Of a stretch of DNA of 64,000 bases, positions 48,407 to 57,905 are shown in pieces. A program made the position numbers and the translations under genes. The notes below the pieces were generated by a model. That model saw only the letters and a list, made by a program, of their open reading frames with translations, did not search any database and was not told where the DNA came from. Origin of the DNA: Amycolatopsis alkalitolerans (GTDB taxonomy: Bacteria > Actinomycetota > Actinomycetes > Mycobacteriales > Pseudonocardiaceae). Within the stretch, counting starts at the first letter, position 1, and each line of letters begins with the position of its first letter. Location of the stretch: assembly GCF_006152065.1 (NCBI RefSeq), contig NZ_VDFW01000029.1, positions 25,596-89,595 of the forward strand. Reading direction: 5' to 3'.

Positions 48407-49571
48407 AGGGCACCGCCGGGACCGCGGGCGCCTGTGCTGGTTCGGGGATGCCGAGCAGGTCGTACATCACCGCGCGCAAGGCGGCCGCCGCACCGTCGGG
48501 GCGGGACGTGATCGCGGGAAGCGCGGCGGATCGCAGCGCGGTCGTCCGCCGTACGGCCGTGTCGCGCTGAGCGGCCAGCGGGCGGCCGAGCCGCAAGCGC
48601 GGGGCGTGTTTCCCGATGACCTCGGCGATGCTGCCTTCACGGAGGTTCCCGCCGGGCCAGGTGGCGAGCGTGACGGGACGGCCGATCGCCGCGGCGTAGG
48701 CCGTGGTCGAGCCGTGGTCGCCGAGCACCCAGTCGGACGCGATCACCGCGGCGCGCCAGCCTTCGTCGGGCGGGATGAGCCGCAGCCCGCTCCTGGACAG
48801 CCACGCCGCGATCTGGCGCCGGCCGTGGACCGCCCACGCCTGCGGATGCAGCACCAGCGCCACGTGCGCGAACTCGTCGAGCAGCCTGCGGCACAGCGAC
48901 GGCAACCGCCCCAGCACGGAATCCGCCGACCACGTCGAGCTCACCGTGACCAGCAGTTGATCGTCTCCGATCCCGAGCGCCTGCCGGTACCGGTGGCGCG
49001 AAGGCAGGCTCGCGCGCATCCGGTCGAGGCAGAGATCCCCGGTGACCACGGCCCGGTCGAGCGCTTCCGGGCACCGCCGCGCGAGCAGGTCGCGCTCGCC
49101 CTCGTGCGGGAGGGCGAGCGCCGCGGGCAGCACGCGCCCGCGGTAGGTCAGCAGCTCCCGGTCCAGGCCGGTCGTCGGGATCGCCGCGCCGTTCGCCTTC
49201 CGGCTGTACTTCCGCGACATCGCGGCACCCGCGCCGTGCGGCAGCAGCAGGATGGGGCCCCTCAGTTCGGGCAGGTGCCGGTGGCTCGCGGCGACCACGA
49301 GATCCCACTCGTGCCGGACGGCCTGGTGCCACGGGACGACGAGGCCGCCTTGTGCCCGCACGAATTCCTCGACGCCGTGCCAGACGTCGGTGGTGTGCGG
49401 CACGGTGAACAGGGTCTGGGTGCGAAAGTCGGTCTCGACCAGCGGGAGCACGTCCAGCAGCCGGGTTCCGGCCGTCATCGTGGGCACGACCGCGAGGACG
49501 GTCTTGCAGCCCGCGACGGTGGTGCGCGCGGCGGCGTCCGGCCCGAGCGGGCCGCGAATCCAGAGGTTCAT
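48399..49571 (-). CDS. GT-B/CDP-glycerol-transferase-like protein of unknown role
   Basis: ATG 49571 gives 390 residues; the frame is open to 49661 but without a ribosome site. The chain opens KTVLAVVPTMTAGTRLLDVLP, has LLLPHGAGAAMSRK near 110 and DHGSTTAYAAAIGRPV near 285, an order that recalls two-domain GT-B folds such as CDP-glycerol glycerophosphotransferases and UDP-GlcNAc epimerases. Similar actinobacterial proteins are sometimes mislabelled as translation initiation factor 2. Substrate is unknown. It stands divergent from the AfsR-like gene, 173 bases away. Confidence 0.7.
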   Translation of the reverse strand: MNLWIRGPLGPDAAARTTVAGCKTVLAVVPTMTAGTRLLDVLPLVETDFRTQTLFTVPHTTDVWHGVEEFVRAQGGLVVPWHQAVRHEWDLVVAASHRHLPELRGPILLLPHGAGAAMSRKYSRKANGAAIPTTGLDRELLTYRGRVLPAALALPHEGERDLLARRCPEALDRAVVTGDLCLDRMRASLPSRHRYRQALGIGDDQLLVTVSSTWSADSVLGRLPSLCRRLLDEFAHVALVLHPQAWAVHGRRQIAAWLSRSGLRLIPPDEGWRAAVIASDWVLGDHGSTTAYAAAIGRPVTLATWPGGNLREGSIAEVIGKHAPRLRLGRPLAAQRDTAVRRTTALRSAALPAITSRPDGAAAALRAVMYDLLGIPEPAQAPAVPAVPCA

Positions 49572-49730
49572 GACATCGAGCGTTTCGGGGTGTTCTGACA
49601 GATTCTGGTCGCGCCGGCGGGCATTCGCCTTACCGCTGCGGGCCTTTCCCGACAGGAACATGTCAGATCGATGAAATTACCGAATTCCGCTACGAGCCGG
49701 AACCTCGGCTGGCATTCTGAACTCGTAGTG

Positions 49731-49740
49731 AGGAGGTGAT
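49731..49740 (+). promoter_or_regulatory. Near-perfect ribosome binding site of the AfsR-like gene
   Basis: AGGAGGTGAT matches the full anti-Shine-Dalgarno end of 16S rRNA, 4 to 7 bases before GTG 49745 depending on the register used. This decides the start, because GTG 49736 lies inside the site. It predicts strong translation, uncommon for a regulator. Confidence 0.75.
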
Positions 49741-49744
49741 CGCG

Positions 49745-52696
49745 GTGGGTGATGATTTCGAGTTCGGCATTCTGGGCGAGACGATCGTGCAGCTGCACGG
49801 GCAGCTGGACGTGCAGCGGATAGGCGCGCCGCGATTGCGCCAGACCTTGGCGGTGTTGCTCACCGAGCCGCGCCGGCGGGTCTCGTTCGAACGGCTGGTG
49901 CGCTGGATATGGCGTGAGCACGAGCGGCCGCCGAAAAACCCGGAAAGCACCTTCCACACCTACGGTCACCGAATCCGGCAATTGTTGCTCGGGTCCGTTT
50001 CGAGCGCCCGATTAATCACCGTCGACGGCGGTCTCCTGCTCGATGTGGACGAGTCGGTGATCGATTACGGTCAATTCCGGGAATTGATCACTCGCGCCCG
50101 TTTCCACCACCGCCGCGCCGAGCACGAAGAAGCGCTGGAGCTTGTCACCGCCGCGGTCGGGCTGTGGCGCGACCGCCCGCTCGCGGACCTGGACAGCGAG
50201 CCGGCGCGCGACTGGCGGCGGCGGGTCGTGCACGACGAATGGCTGCCCGCGAACGAGCTGCTCCTGGACACCCAGATCGCGCTCGGCCGGTACGAACTCG
50301 CGCTGCTTCGCCTCGGTGAGCTGGATCGCCGGCACCGGTACGAGGTCGGCCTGGTCAAGCGGCGGCTCACCGTCCTGCACGCGCTCGCGCGCCACAGCGA
50401 GACGACGGCGTACTACCTGGCGACCCACCGGTGGCTGCGAGAGGAGGCGCGCGACGAGGAGGCCGGCGAACTGCGTGCCCACCACGAGTCGCTGAAGCGG
50501 CGGGCGCCCGTAGTGAGGAGCGAGGAATGCCAGGTTCCGCCGCGCCGGCTTCCGCGCGAGATCGCCGACTTCACCGGCCGCGCCGACCTGCTCGACCAAC
50601 TGGACGCACTCACCGGCGCAGGGTCGGTCGTCGCATTGTCGGGCCTCGGCGGGGTCGGCAAGACCGCAACGGCGGTGCGATGGGCCACGCGGGCGCTGCG
50701 CACCGGCGCCGGCGTGTTGTTCGTGGATCTCCGCGGCGTCTCGCCCACGCCGCGGATGGAACCGCGCGTGGCGGTGGAATCCCTTCTCGCCCAACTGGGC
50801 TATCCGGTGGCGCAGGTGGCCGGGGGCGCGGCCCGCGCGCGGAAGCTCCAAGAACTTCTCGACGCGCGTCCCGTGCCCGTCATCCTCGACAACGCCGAGA
50901 ACTCGGCGCATGTCCAGGCGCTCTTGCCGATCCTTGGCGCCTGTCCGGTCGTGATCACCAGCAGGCAACGCCTGACGGAACTCGCGATGCGACAAGGAAT
51001 CCCGTCGCTCACCGTGGGTCCACTCTCACCGTCTGAGGCGGTGACGCTGATGGCGGGCCGGATTCGCGGCCGGTCCGGGGACGAGGACGTCCAGCCGCTC
51101 GCCGAGCTTTGCGGCGGCCTCCCGCTGGCGCTGACCGTCGTCGCCGAACGGGCGGCCAGCAGGCCGGAGATTCCGTTGCGGGCGTTGGCGAACCGGCTGC
51201 GGGACAGCACCTTGCTGCTGTCCATCGGCCACGACGGGGACGGGCCGGACTCGAGCCTCGGCGCGGTGTTCCGCCTGTCCTACGACGCGCTGCCCGCCGC
51301 GACCGGCAGGCTGTTCCGCCTGCTCGGAGTGCATCCGGGCGCGGAGTTCGGCGTACCGGCCGCCGCCGCACTCGGGCGGGAGCCGTTGCCGGTCACCCGG
51401 CGCCGCCTCGACGAGCTCGTCGGCGCGCATCTGCTCGAGCAGCCGGGCGACGTCGACCGCTACCGGATGCACGATCTGCTGCTCGCCTTCGCCGCCGAGG
51501 AAGCCGAAGGCGATCCCGAGCGCGAGCAGGCGCGCGAGCGGCTGTACTGCCACTATCTGCACACCGCGCACGAGGCGCACCAGGCCGTCTTCCCCCGGCT
51601 CGCCCGCCCGCCGTTACCTCCGGTGGTCCCGGGCGGCGAAGCGCGAACCTTTTCCGGCGAAGCGGAGGCGATGCGCTGGTATCGCGACGAGCGCACGAAC
51701 CTCACCGCGCTGATCGGCCACGCGATCGAGGCGGGACTGCCCGGCTACGCGTGGCTGGTGCCGCACCTGATCGCCCACGCGTTCACCAGGATGGGCTTCA
51801 CGTCCGAGATCGTCGGCGCCTACACGGCGGTCGTGCGCGAAGCCGCTGGCATCGACGAGCTTTCGCTGGCATCCACGCTCAACGACCTCGGGCATTTCCT
51901 GGTCACCATCGGCGATACCGCAGGGGCGGCCGGGGCGTTGCACCGCGCGGGCGAGATCGTCGGCCGGCACGACGAGCCGATGGCCGAGTTGACGGTGCGG
52001 ATGAACCTCGCAGCCCTGGCTCAGCGCGAGGGCCGGTACGAGGCGGCAGCCGAGAGGTACGGCGACTGCCTCCGGATGGCGCGGGAGCTGGGAGACGACG
52101 AGCGTGAGGGCAAGGCGGAGCACGGTTTGGGACAGAGCCTCGCCCGAAAGCGCTTACTCGAACCGGCCGCTGGACATTTCGAGCGGGCGTTGCGGATCCG
52201 GGAGCGGCTGGAGGACCCGGCGGGCCGGCTGGCGACGTTGACGGAGCTGTGCGCGGTCGCCCGGATGGCGGGGCACCACGGGCGTGCCGAGGAACGGGGC
52301 GCGCAGGCGGCCGCACTGTTCGACCAGGTGCAGGACGTCAGCGGCGGGCTGCGCCTGTACCTGGTGCTGGCGGAGCTGGCGCTCGACCGGAACCGGTTGC
52401 CCGACGCCGTGCGGTGCGGGCGCAGGGTGCTCGAACTCGCTTCGCCCGCCGCCGACGCGACGGCCGAAGCCGAGGGGCTCGACCTGCTCGGCCAGGCTTG
52501 GCTGCGGCTGGGCGAGCGCAAGGAGGCGCGGGACGCCTGGCAGCGGGCGGTCGGGATCTTCCGCGACCGTGGCGAGAGATGGCGGGCCTCCGTGCTGGAC
52601 CGCAGGCTGGCGGAACTCGGGCCGGAGCCGGTCATCCCCGCGGCGCGTGACACCTCGGGCGAACATGTCCTGTGGTGGCCTCACTCGAACAGGTGA
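49745..52696 (+). CDS. AfsR-type SARP regulator with NTPase and TPR domains
   Basis: The 983-residue chain has a winged-helix DNA-binding domain (about 1-95, RLRQTLAVLLTEPRRRVSFERL), a BTAD helical domain (about 100-245), an NB-ARC-type NTPase with P-loop GLGGVGKT at 300-307, GLPLAL and YRMHDLLLAFA, and a TPR C-terminus. This is the AfsR layout, in which ATP binding and phosphorylation steer activation of antibiotic genes. Target genes are not evident: no obvious biosynthetic gene adjoins it. The divergent GT-B-like gene and nearby STAND gene are likely functional partners or targets. Confidence 0.9.
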   Translation: MGDDFEFGILGETIVQLHGQLDVQRIGAPRLRQTLAVLLTEPRRRVSFERLVRWIWREHERPPKNPESTFHTYGHRIRQLLLGSVSSARLITVDGGLLLDVDESVIDYGQFRELITRARFHHRRAEHEEALELVTAAVGLWRDRPLADLDSEPARDWRRRVVHDEWLPANELLLDTQIALGRYELALLRLGELDRRHRYEVGLVKRRLTVLHALARHSETTAYYLATHRWLREEARDEEAGELRAHHESLKRRAPVVRSEECQVPPRRLPREIADFTGRADLLDQLDALTGAGSVVALSGLGGVGKTATAVRWATRALRTGAGVLFVDLRGVSPTPRMEPRVAVESLLAQLGYPVAQVAGGAARARKLQELLDARPVPVILDNAENSAHVQALLPILGACPVVITSRQRLTELAMRQGIPSLTVGPLSPSEAVTLMAGRIRGRSGDEDVQPLAELCGGLPLALTVVAERAASRPEIPLRALANRLRDSTLLLSIGHDGDGPDSSLGAVFRLSYDALPAATGRLFRLLGVHPGAEFGVPAAAALGREPLPVTRRRLDELVGAHLLEQPGDVDRYRMHDLLLAFAAEEAEGDPEREQARERLYCHYLHTAHEAHQAVFPRLARPPLPPVVPGGEARTFSGEAEAMRWYRDERTNLTALIGHAIEAGLPGYAWLVPHLIAHAFTRMGFTSEIVGAYTAVVREAAGIDELSLASTLNDLGHFLVTIGDTAGAAGALHRAGEIVGRHDEPMAELTVRMNLAALAQREGRYEAAAERYGDCLRMARELGDDEREGKAEHGLGQSLARKRLLEPAAGHFERALRIRERLEDPAGRLATLTELCAVARMAGHHGRAEERGAQAAALFDQVQDVSGGLRLYLVLAELALDRNRLPDAVRCGRRVLELASPAADATAEAEGLDLLGQAWLRLGERKEARDAWQRAVGIFRDRGERWRASVLDRRLAELGPEPVIPAARDTSGEHVLWWPHSNR

Positions 52697-52930
52697 TAAC
52701 CGGTTCACTCTACGGAACCCTGACTTCTGCTCAGAGTGCCGAGAACACGGCCGGTCCGGACGAAAGACCTGGTCGAGGCGCGGCTGAGCGCACGTTCAAT
52801 CGCCCTGCCGCGGTATGGAGTGACACGTCCGGTCGATTTCCGGCGCTTGCTCCTTTGTTGATCACGGGCCTAATCTCCTGGCCGTCCACAAGGGACACCT
52901 TCCCCCTCCCCGAGTTACCAAGGAGCCGAC

Positions 52931-53023
52931 GTGCGTCTTCGCTGGCACCACAAGATCAACTGCGCCACCCAGTTCGCTGTCGTCGCCGCGGTCCCGCTGT
53001 GGTGGATCTGCACGATGACGTGA
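52931..53023 (+). CDS. Candidate 30-residue peptide
   Basis: In the 353-base gap after the AfsR-like gene, AGGAG (52921-52925) lies 5 bases before GTG 52931, which opens 30 codons to TGA 53021. The product is basic at the front (RLRWHHK) and hydrophobic behind (FAVVAAVPLWWICTM), like a small membrane peptide. A weak TTGCTC/TAATCT pair lies about 50 bases upstream. No homologue is known to me; the ribosome site is the main support. The remainder of 52697-53049 shows nothing else. Confidence 0.4.
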   Translation: MRLRWHHKINCATQFAVVAAVPLWWICTMT

Positions 53024-53049
53024 CCTCTCGCGGGCAGTACCGTCGGGGT

Positions 53050-53817
53050 ATGACCGACTACGAGCACATCCTGGTCAAGCGCGACGGCGACACGATCACG
53101 ATCACGATGAACCGCGCCGCCCGGCGTAACTCCCTGTCGGAGGCGCATCTCGCCGAGTTGCTGGCGGCGTTCCGCGAGGCGGGCACGACGGACGCGACCG
53201 GGATCGTGCTCGCCGCGGCGGGGCCGGTGTTCTCCGCGGGACATGACTTCGCCGACGTGGCGGCACGGGACTACGCGGGTGTCCGGGAGCTGTTGCGGCT
53301 GTGCGTCGAGCTGATGAAGACGATCCAGTCCGTTCCGCAGGTCGTCGTCGCGCGCGTGCACGGGCTCGCGACCGCCGCCGGCTGCCAGCTCGTCGCGTCG
53401 TGCGATCTGGCTGTCGCGGCGGAATCGGCCGGGTTCGCGCTGCCGGGTGGTAAGGGCGGGTGGTTCTGCCATACGCCGGCCGTCCCGGTGGCGCGGGCCG
53501 TCGGGCGCAAGCGGTTGATGGAACTGGCGCTGACCGGCGATCCAATCGACGCCGCGACCGCGCTCGACTGGGGCCTGGTCAACCGCGTCGTGCCCGATGA
53601 GCGACTCGACGAGGCCGTCGCCGAACTGCTCGGCCGGGCGACGCGGGGGAGCCGGGCGAGCAAGACGCTGGGCAAGGCGACCCTCTACGCCCAGCTCGAC
53701 CGGCCCGAGGCGGATGCCTACGCGATCGCGCTCGAGGTGATGGCGGCCGCCTCGCAGACCCCCGACGCCCGCGAGGGCATGGCCGCCTTCCTCGAGAAGC
53801 GCAAGCCGAGCTGGTGA
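53050..53817 (+). CDS. Crotonase-fold protein (ECHDC3-like), catalytic Glu residues missing
   Basis: ATG 53050 gives 255 residues of the enoyl-CoA hydratase/isomerase superfamily. Oxyanion-hole motif FSAGHDFADV is near 61-70 and GLATAAGCQLVASCD near 105-119. The two glutamates of true enoyl-CoA hydratase are replaced: Gln113 in AGCQLV and Gly133 in FALPGG. This pattern matches ECHDC3-type proteins, so water addition to enoyl-CoA is doubtful and another CoA-ester reaction or a binding role is likely. It ends one base from the convergent permease gene. Confidence 0.88.
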   Translation: MTDYEHILVKRDGDTITITMNRAARRNSLSEAHLAELLAAFREAGTTDATGIVLAAAGPVFSAGHDFADVAARDYAGVRELLRLCVELMKTIQSVPQVVVARVHGLATAAGCQLVASCDLAVAAESAGFALPGGKGGWFCHTPAVPVARAVGRKRLMELALTGDPIDAATALDWGLVNRVVPDERLDEAVAELLGRATRGSRASKTLGKATLYAQLDRPEADAYAIALEVMAAASQTPDAREGMAAFLEKRKPSW

Positions 53818-53818
53818 G

Positions 53819-55345
53819 TCAGTCCGGCTCGGCGAGCGTGAAATGGCCGAGCCGGGCGTACTTCTCCCTGTCCCGGCCGCGCATCACGAGCGCGATCACG
53901 ACGCCCACGAGGAACATGCCGAGCGCGATCTCCGGCAGGTACTTGATGAACCACGCGTCACCCGCGCCCGAGAGCGCGCTGCGGTTCGCCACCAGCAGGT
54001 AGCACGCGCCGATCATCGCGGCGCCACCGATGATCGGCGCGACGAACGTCGACCACCAGCGGAAACCGTCGCGGGCCTTGGTCAGGAAGTACCGGATGAT
54101 CGCGATCGACGCGAGCGCCTGGACGCCGAGGATGCCGAACACGCCGAGCAGCGGGGCCCAGGTGCCCAGTTTCAGCAACGCCCCTTCGGTGCTGGGGTCA
54201 TACAGCACGAAGGCGAACCCGAACAAGGCCACCACGGTCGTCACCGTCATCGACGCGACCGCCGGGCTGTGCCGCTTCGACGTGAGCGCCATCCTCGCGG
54301 GCAGGACGCCTTCGCGGCCCAGCGAGAACAGGTAACGCGATCCCGTGTTGTAGAACGCCATCGCGCACGCGAACGAGCTGGTGATGGCCAGGATCTGCAT
54401 GACCGTGGTCAGCGGCGAGCCGACATACCGGTCGGACAGCGGGTAGAACGCCGACGCGAACACGCCGTCGAACTGGTCCTTGACCGCCTGCACCGACTCG
54501 GGCAGGCCCCAGCCGGAGACGAACATGTACGACACGAACATGTAGAAGACGCCGAGCCCGATCACCGACGCGTACGTCGCGGAACGGGCGATCCGGTGCG
54601 GGTCACGGGATTCCTCGGCGTAGTTCGGGGCCATCTCGAAGCCGACCCACGACCAGAAAGCGGCGAACAGCGCGACCCCGGCCGCGGCACCGCCGAACAC
54701 CGAGACAGCACTGCCGTTGCCGAAGATTTCGACCGGGTTGAACGGTTTCGCGGAGAACCCGTGCGCGCCGCCGTGCGCGAGGACGCCGATCCCGAGTGCC
54801 AGCAGCGCCAGCACCTCCGACACCAGCAGCACGCCGAGCACCTTCGAGGTCAGCTCGATGTGGAACCACGCGAGCAGCGTCATGACCGCGAGCCCGGCGA
54901 TCATGTACACCCACGCGGGTATCGAAACCCCGGTCCACGACTCGACACTCGTGGCGGCGAAGTAGCCCATCACCCCGATCACCGCGGCCGCGAACACGAC
55001 GTAGCACAACGCGATCAGCACGCCGCTGCCTACTCCGATGATTCGACCGAGCCCGCGCGTGACGAAGGTGTAGAAGCCACCGGCGGAGGTGACGCGGCGG
55101 CTCATCGCGATATAGCCGACGGAGAAGATCGTCAGCGCCACCGTGGCGAGCAGGAACGCGGCCGGGGCCGCATACCCGCCGCCCTGCACGGCGACCGGGA
55201 CGTTGAACAGCATCGCGGTCAGCGGCGCGGCGCCGGTGACGATGCAGAACAGGACTGAGGGCAGGCCCAGCGCGCCGGCCGCGAGGCGACCGTGCTTGGG
55301 CTGGGATTCGGCGACGGCGATCGGACTGGCGGTGATATCGGTCAT
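53819..55345 (-). CDS. APC-family amino-acid permease
   Basis: A 508-residue transporter with about 12 membrane helices. The N-terminal GLPSVLFCIVTGAAPLTAM and the helix 6 region FAAFWSWVGFEMAPNYAEES are typical of APC permeases. Amino acids or amines, imported by proton symport or exchange, are the expected substrates. CGGAGG lies 7 bases ahead of ATG 55345. No catabolic gene stands beside it to suggest the substrate. Confidence 0.9.
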   Translation of the reverse strand: MTDITASPIAVAESQPKHGRLAAGALGLPSVLFCIVTGAAPLTAMLFNVPVAVQGGGYAAPAAFLLATVALTIFSVGYIAMSRRVTSAGGFYTFVTRGLGRIIGVGSGVLIALCYVVFAAAVIGVMGYFAATSVESWTGVSIPAWVYMIAGLAVMTLLAWFHIELTSKVLGVLLVSEVLALLALGIGVLAHGGAHGFSAKPFNPVEIFGNGSAVSVFGGAAAGVALFAAFWSWVGFEMAPNYAEESRDPHRIARSATYASVIGLGVFYMFVSYMFVSGWGLPESVQAVKDQFDGVFASAFYPLSDRYVGSPLTTVMQILAITSSFACAMAFYNTGSRYLFSLGREGVLPARMALTSKRHSPAVASMTVTTVVALFGFAFVLYDPSTEGALLKLGTWAPLLGVFGILGVQALASIAIIRYFLTKARDGFRWWSTFVAPIIGGAAMIGACYLLVANRSALSGAGDAWFIKYLPEIALGMFLVGVVIALVMRGRDREKYARLGHFTLAEPD

Positions 55346-55424
55346 TCGATGCCTCCGGAGGGGACCGGGCGAATTCCCGAACGCTAGATCGCCGGCATTG
55401 CCTCGACGTTGCTGCCGGTAACAA

Positions 55425-55961
55425 TCACCTTTCCTTGAGCAACAAGAGGGTGTACGCGGCGATCGACTGGGCGTCGGTGATCTCGCCGGTCCCGACGAGG
55501 CGCTCGAATTCGGCGCGGGTGAACCAGGCCGTGCGCATGTCCTGCTCTTCGTGCTCGCGTTCGTGCGGGCCCTCGGTGAGGCCGGTCGCGAGGAAGACGC
55601 GGCCCCGCTGGCTCGACATCCCGGCCGCGACGTCGAGCAGGCCCAGGTCCGCCATCTTCCCGGCGACCAGCCCGGTTTCCTCGCGCAGCTCGCGAGCGGC
55701 GAGTTCGAGCGGTTCGACCTCGGCCAGTTCGGGCGCGGTGCCCTGCGGGAACTCCCAGCGGCGCAGACCCAGCGGGTACCGGAACTGCTCGACGAGGTGC
55801 AGCCGGTCGTCGTCGAGGGGGATGACGAGGGCGTACTGGGGCTTGTCGATGACGCCGTAGATGCCCGCGGAACCGTCGGGGCGGCGGATACCGTCCTCGC
55901 GCACGGTCATCCAGTCGTTGCGGTACACCTCGCGGGAGCTCATCTGCTGAATGGGATCCAC
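55425..55961 (-). CDS. Nudix hydrolase, ADP-ribose pyrophosphatase type
   Basis: A 178-residue hydrolase. The Nudix box is seen in [13 protein letters not shown] (REUxEExGU core), with the ADP-ribose pyrophosphatase-like flanks [14 protein letters not shown] and an acidic EHEEQD loop. It likely cleaves ADP-ribose or related nucleoside diphosphate derivatives. GTG 55961 is the start, ATG 55943 a possible one. It is divergent from nucS, 38 bases away. Confidence 0.9.
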   Translation of the reverse strand: MDPIQQMSSREVYRNDWMTVREDGIRRPDGSAGIYGVIDKPQYALVIPLDDDRLHLVEQFRYPLGLRRWEFPQGTAPELAEVEPLELAARELREETGLVAGKMADLGLLDVAAGMSSQRGRVFLATGLTEGPHEREHEEQDMRTAWFTRAEFERLVGTGEITDAQSIAAYTLLLLKER

Positions 55962-55999
55962 CCGATCAGTGTGCCGAACGCGTCTTCTACCCTCCTCGG

Positions 56000-56659
56000 G
56001 TGCGCCTCGTGATCGCTCGCTGCCAGGTCGACTACGCCGGCCGCCTGACCGCCCACCTGCCGATGGCCATCCGTCTGCTGCTGGTCAAGGCCGACGGGTC
56101 GGTGTCGATCCATTCGGACGACCGCGCCTACAAACCGCTCAACTGGATGAGCCCGCCGTGCTGGCTCATCGAGGACGGCGACCTCTGGACCGTGCAGAAC
56201 AAGGCCGGCGAGAAGCTCGTGATCAGCATCGAGGAGCGGATCAACGACGTGAAGCACGAGCTGGGCGCCGAGCCGGGCCTGCAGAAGGACGGCGTCGAAG
56301 CCCATCTGCAGGAGCTGCTGGCCGAGCACATCACGACGCTCGGCGACGGCTACTCACTCGTGCGGCGCGAGTACCCGACCGCGATCGGGCCGGTGGACAT
56401 CCTGTGCCGCGACGCCGACGGCGGCACGGTCGCGGTCGAGATCAAACGCCGCGGCGAGATCGACGGCGTGGAGCAGCTGACGCGGTACCTGGAGCTGCTC
56501 AACCGCGATCCGCTGCTCGCGCCGGTGCAGGGCGTGTTCGCCGCGCAGCTGATCAAGCCGCAGGCGCGGACGCTGGCCGAGGACCGGGGCATCCGCTGCC
56601 TGACGCTGGACTACGACCGGCTGCGCGGCACCGAGAGCGACGAGTTCAGGCTGTTCTGA
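56000..56659 (+). CDS. nucS: Mismatch-specific endonuclease NucS/EndoMS
   Basis: Cuts both strands at mismatched bases, carrying out mismatch repair in actinobacteria that lack MutS/MutL. The 219-residue protein has an N-terminal DNA-binding domain and a RecB-like nuclease with Asp133, Glu147 and Lys149 ([16 protein letters not shown]). It ends DEFRLF, in keeping with the C-terminal clamp-binding tail known in this family. GTG 56000 is the start. It ends 3 bases from the convergent DUF4188 gene. Confidence 0.95.
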   Translation: MRLVIARCQVDYAGRLTAHLPMAIRLLLVKADGSVSIHSDDRAYKPLNWMSPPCWLIEDGDLWTVQNKAGEKLVISIEERINDVKHELGAEPGLQKDGVEAHLQELLAEHITTLGDGYSLVRREYPTAIGPVDILCRDADGGTVAVEIKRRGEIDGVEQLTRYLELLNRDPLLAPVQGVFAAQLIKPQARTLAEDRGIRCLTLDYDRLRGTESDEFRLF

Positions 56660-56662
56660 ACG

Positions 56663-57148
56663 TCAGACCGGCTCGGCACCGGCCGCGCGCAGACGTTCCC
56701 TCGCGGTGTTGGTGGCCCGGTGCAACCGCCCGCCGCGGGCCGCGCCGAGTCCGAAAGCCGGCATGTTGCCGTATACGGCTTCGTACTGCCCGGCCTTGAC
56801 GAGGAACGTCTCGTGCCAGATGCCGGCACCGTGCCCGTGGCGGCTCACCCGCTGCCAGTAGGTCTTCTCGGCACCGGGATGCGCCTCACCGGTGTCGGCG
56901 GCGAACGCCTCGAGGTGCTCGAAGCTGCGCCAGTACTGGACGATCACGGGAAAGCCCATCGTGTAGCCGAGCAGGCCGCTGTCCGGATCCGCGGTGAGCC
57001 GGTCGAGCATGTGCTTCATCCCGCGACGGCCGCCCAGGTCTCGGAACCAGGCGAGCGGATGCCGCACGCTCGGCCGGGCCCCGATGAGGAACACCACGAA
57101 ATCGCCGTCGAGCTCGGCGGCCCATTTGCCCTTGTGAATCTGCGCCAT
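56663..57148 (-). CDS. DUF4188 family protein
   Basis: A 161-residue protein matching DUF4188 (FLIGARPSVRHPLAWF, QYWRSFEHLEAFA, GIWHETFLV), a dimeric ferredoxin-like fold related to heme-containing aldoxime dehydratases. The heme-ligand His may be the one in IWHETF. Activity is unproven. ATG 57148 is the start. The 211 bases between this gene and the next plus-strand gene show no further coding. Confidence 0.8.
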   Translation of the reverse strand: MAQIHKGKWAAELDGDFVVFLIGARPSVRHPLAWFRDLGGRRGMKHMLDRLTADPDSGLLGYTMGFPVIVQYWRSFEHLEAFAADTGEAHPGAEKTYWQRVSRHGHGAGIWHETFLVKAGQYEAVYGNMPAFGLGAARGGRLHRATNTARERLRAAGAEPV

Positions 57149-57359
57149 GGCGCCTCCACGCGTCCGACGGTCCGGTGTGAGGAAGTCGGCCGCGCGCGGG
57201 CTCGCGTTACCGCGGCGGCGCGGGCCACATTCTTCGATGCCGGAACAGTTGGGCTTCGGGCACCGCTAACGGTCATCGTTCGGCAACGGTCGGTAACAAG
57301 CGGGATGGTGCGCGCGTTCCCCAGTCCAAAGGCCACAGTGCAAGGGGAGTGCCGCCATT

Positions 57360-57905
57360 ATGGATCCGACGAAATTGGGGATAGGTCTCGTCGCCGGTGC
57401 GGTCGTCGTGTCGGCCTCGGTTGTCGGGATCGCGCTTGCCATTCGCAACGGTGACAGCGCATCGAGTCCCTGCGCCGACAAGGCTCAGTCCGTGCCCTGC
57501 TTCAACGCCGCTGGTCAATGGGTCGGCGCCGGTGGCTCGGTGAGCACGCCGCCCACAACGTACCGATACAGTGCGCCGCCCACGACGAGCACGTACTCGC
57601 CTCCGCCGATTCGGAAAGACGACTTCACGGTCGAGTTGAAGGTCACGAGTAAACAATGCTTCGGCACTGCCGGCTGCAACGTCGTCGTGGAACCGATGTT
57701 GAACTACAAGTACGGCGCGGACCGAATGACTTCCTACGGCACCTGCGACGTCACGTACTCGATTTCGGGCGACGAATCCGGCGAGGTGATCGGCACCGCA
57801 TATGGGGACGGTGGTACCCGGTTCCGGGTATCGAATTCGATACTCAGCACGAACTCGAGCAGGGTGCAGCCGAAGGCGACCGTCACCGACGTGACCTGCC
57901 GGTAG
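57360..57905 (+). CDS. Membrane-anchored secreted protein of unknown function
   Basis: Not recognised. A 181-residue protein with one N-terminal hydrophobic helix (about 8-28, LVAGAVVVSASVVGIALAI), a Ser/Thr/Pro-rich linker (about 55-85, STPPTTYRYSAPPTTS) and a small domain with several Cys (KQCFGTAGCN, YGTCDV, VTC at the end) that could form disulfides outside the cell. GGGGAG lies ahead of ATG 57360. The following 57906-58090 stretch holds only a leader with GGAGG. Confidence 0.7.
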   Translation: MDPTKLGIGLVAGAVVVSASVVGIALAIRNGDSASSPCADKAQSVPCFNAAGQWVGAGGSVSTPPTTYRYSAPPTTSTYSPPPIRKDDFTVELKVTSKQCFGTAGCNVVVEPMLNYKYGADRMTSYGTCDVTYSISGDESGEVIGTAYGDGGTRFRVSNSILSTNSSRVQPKATVTDVTCR

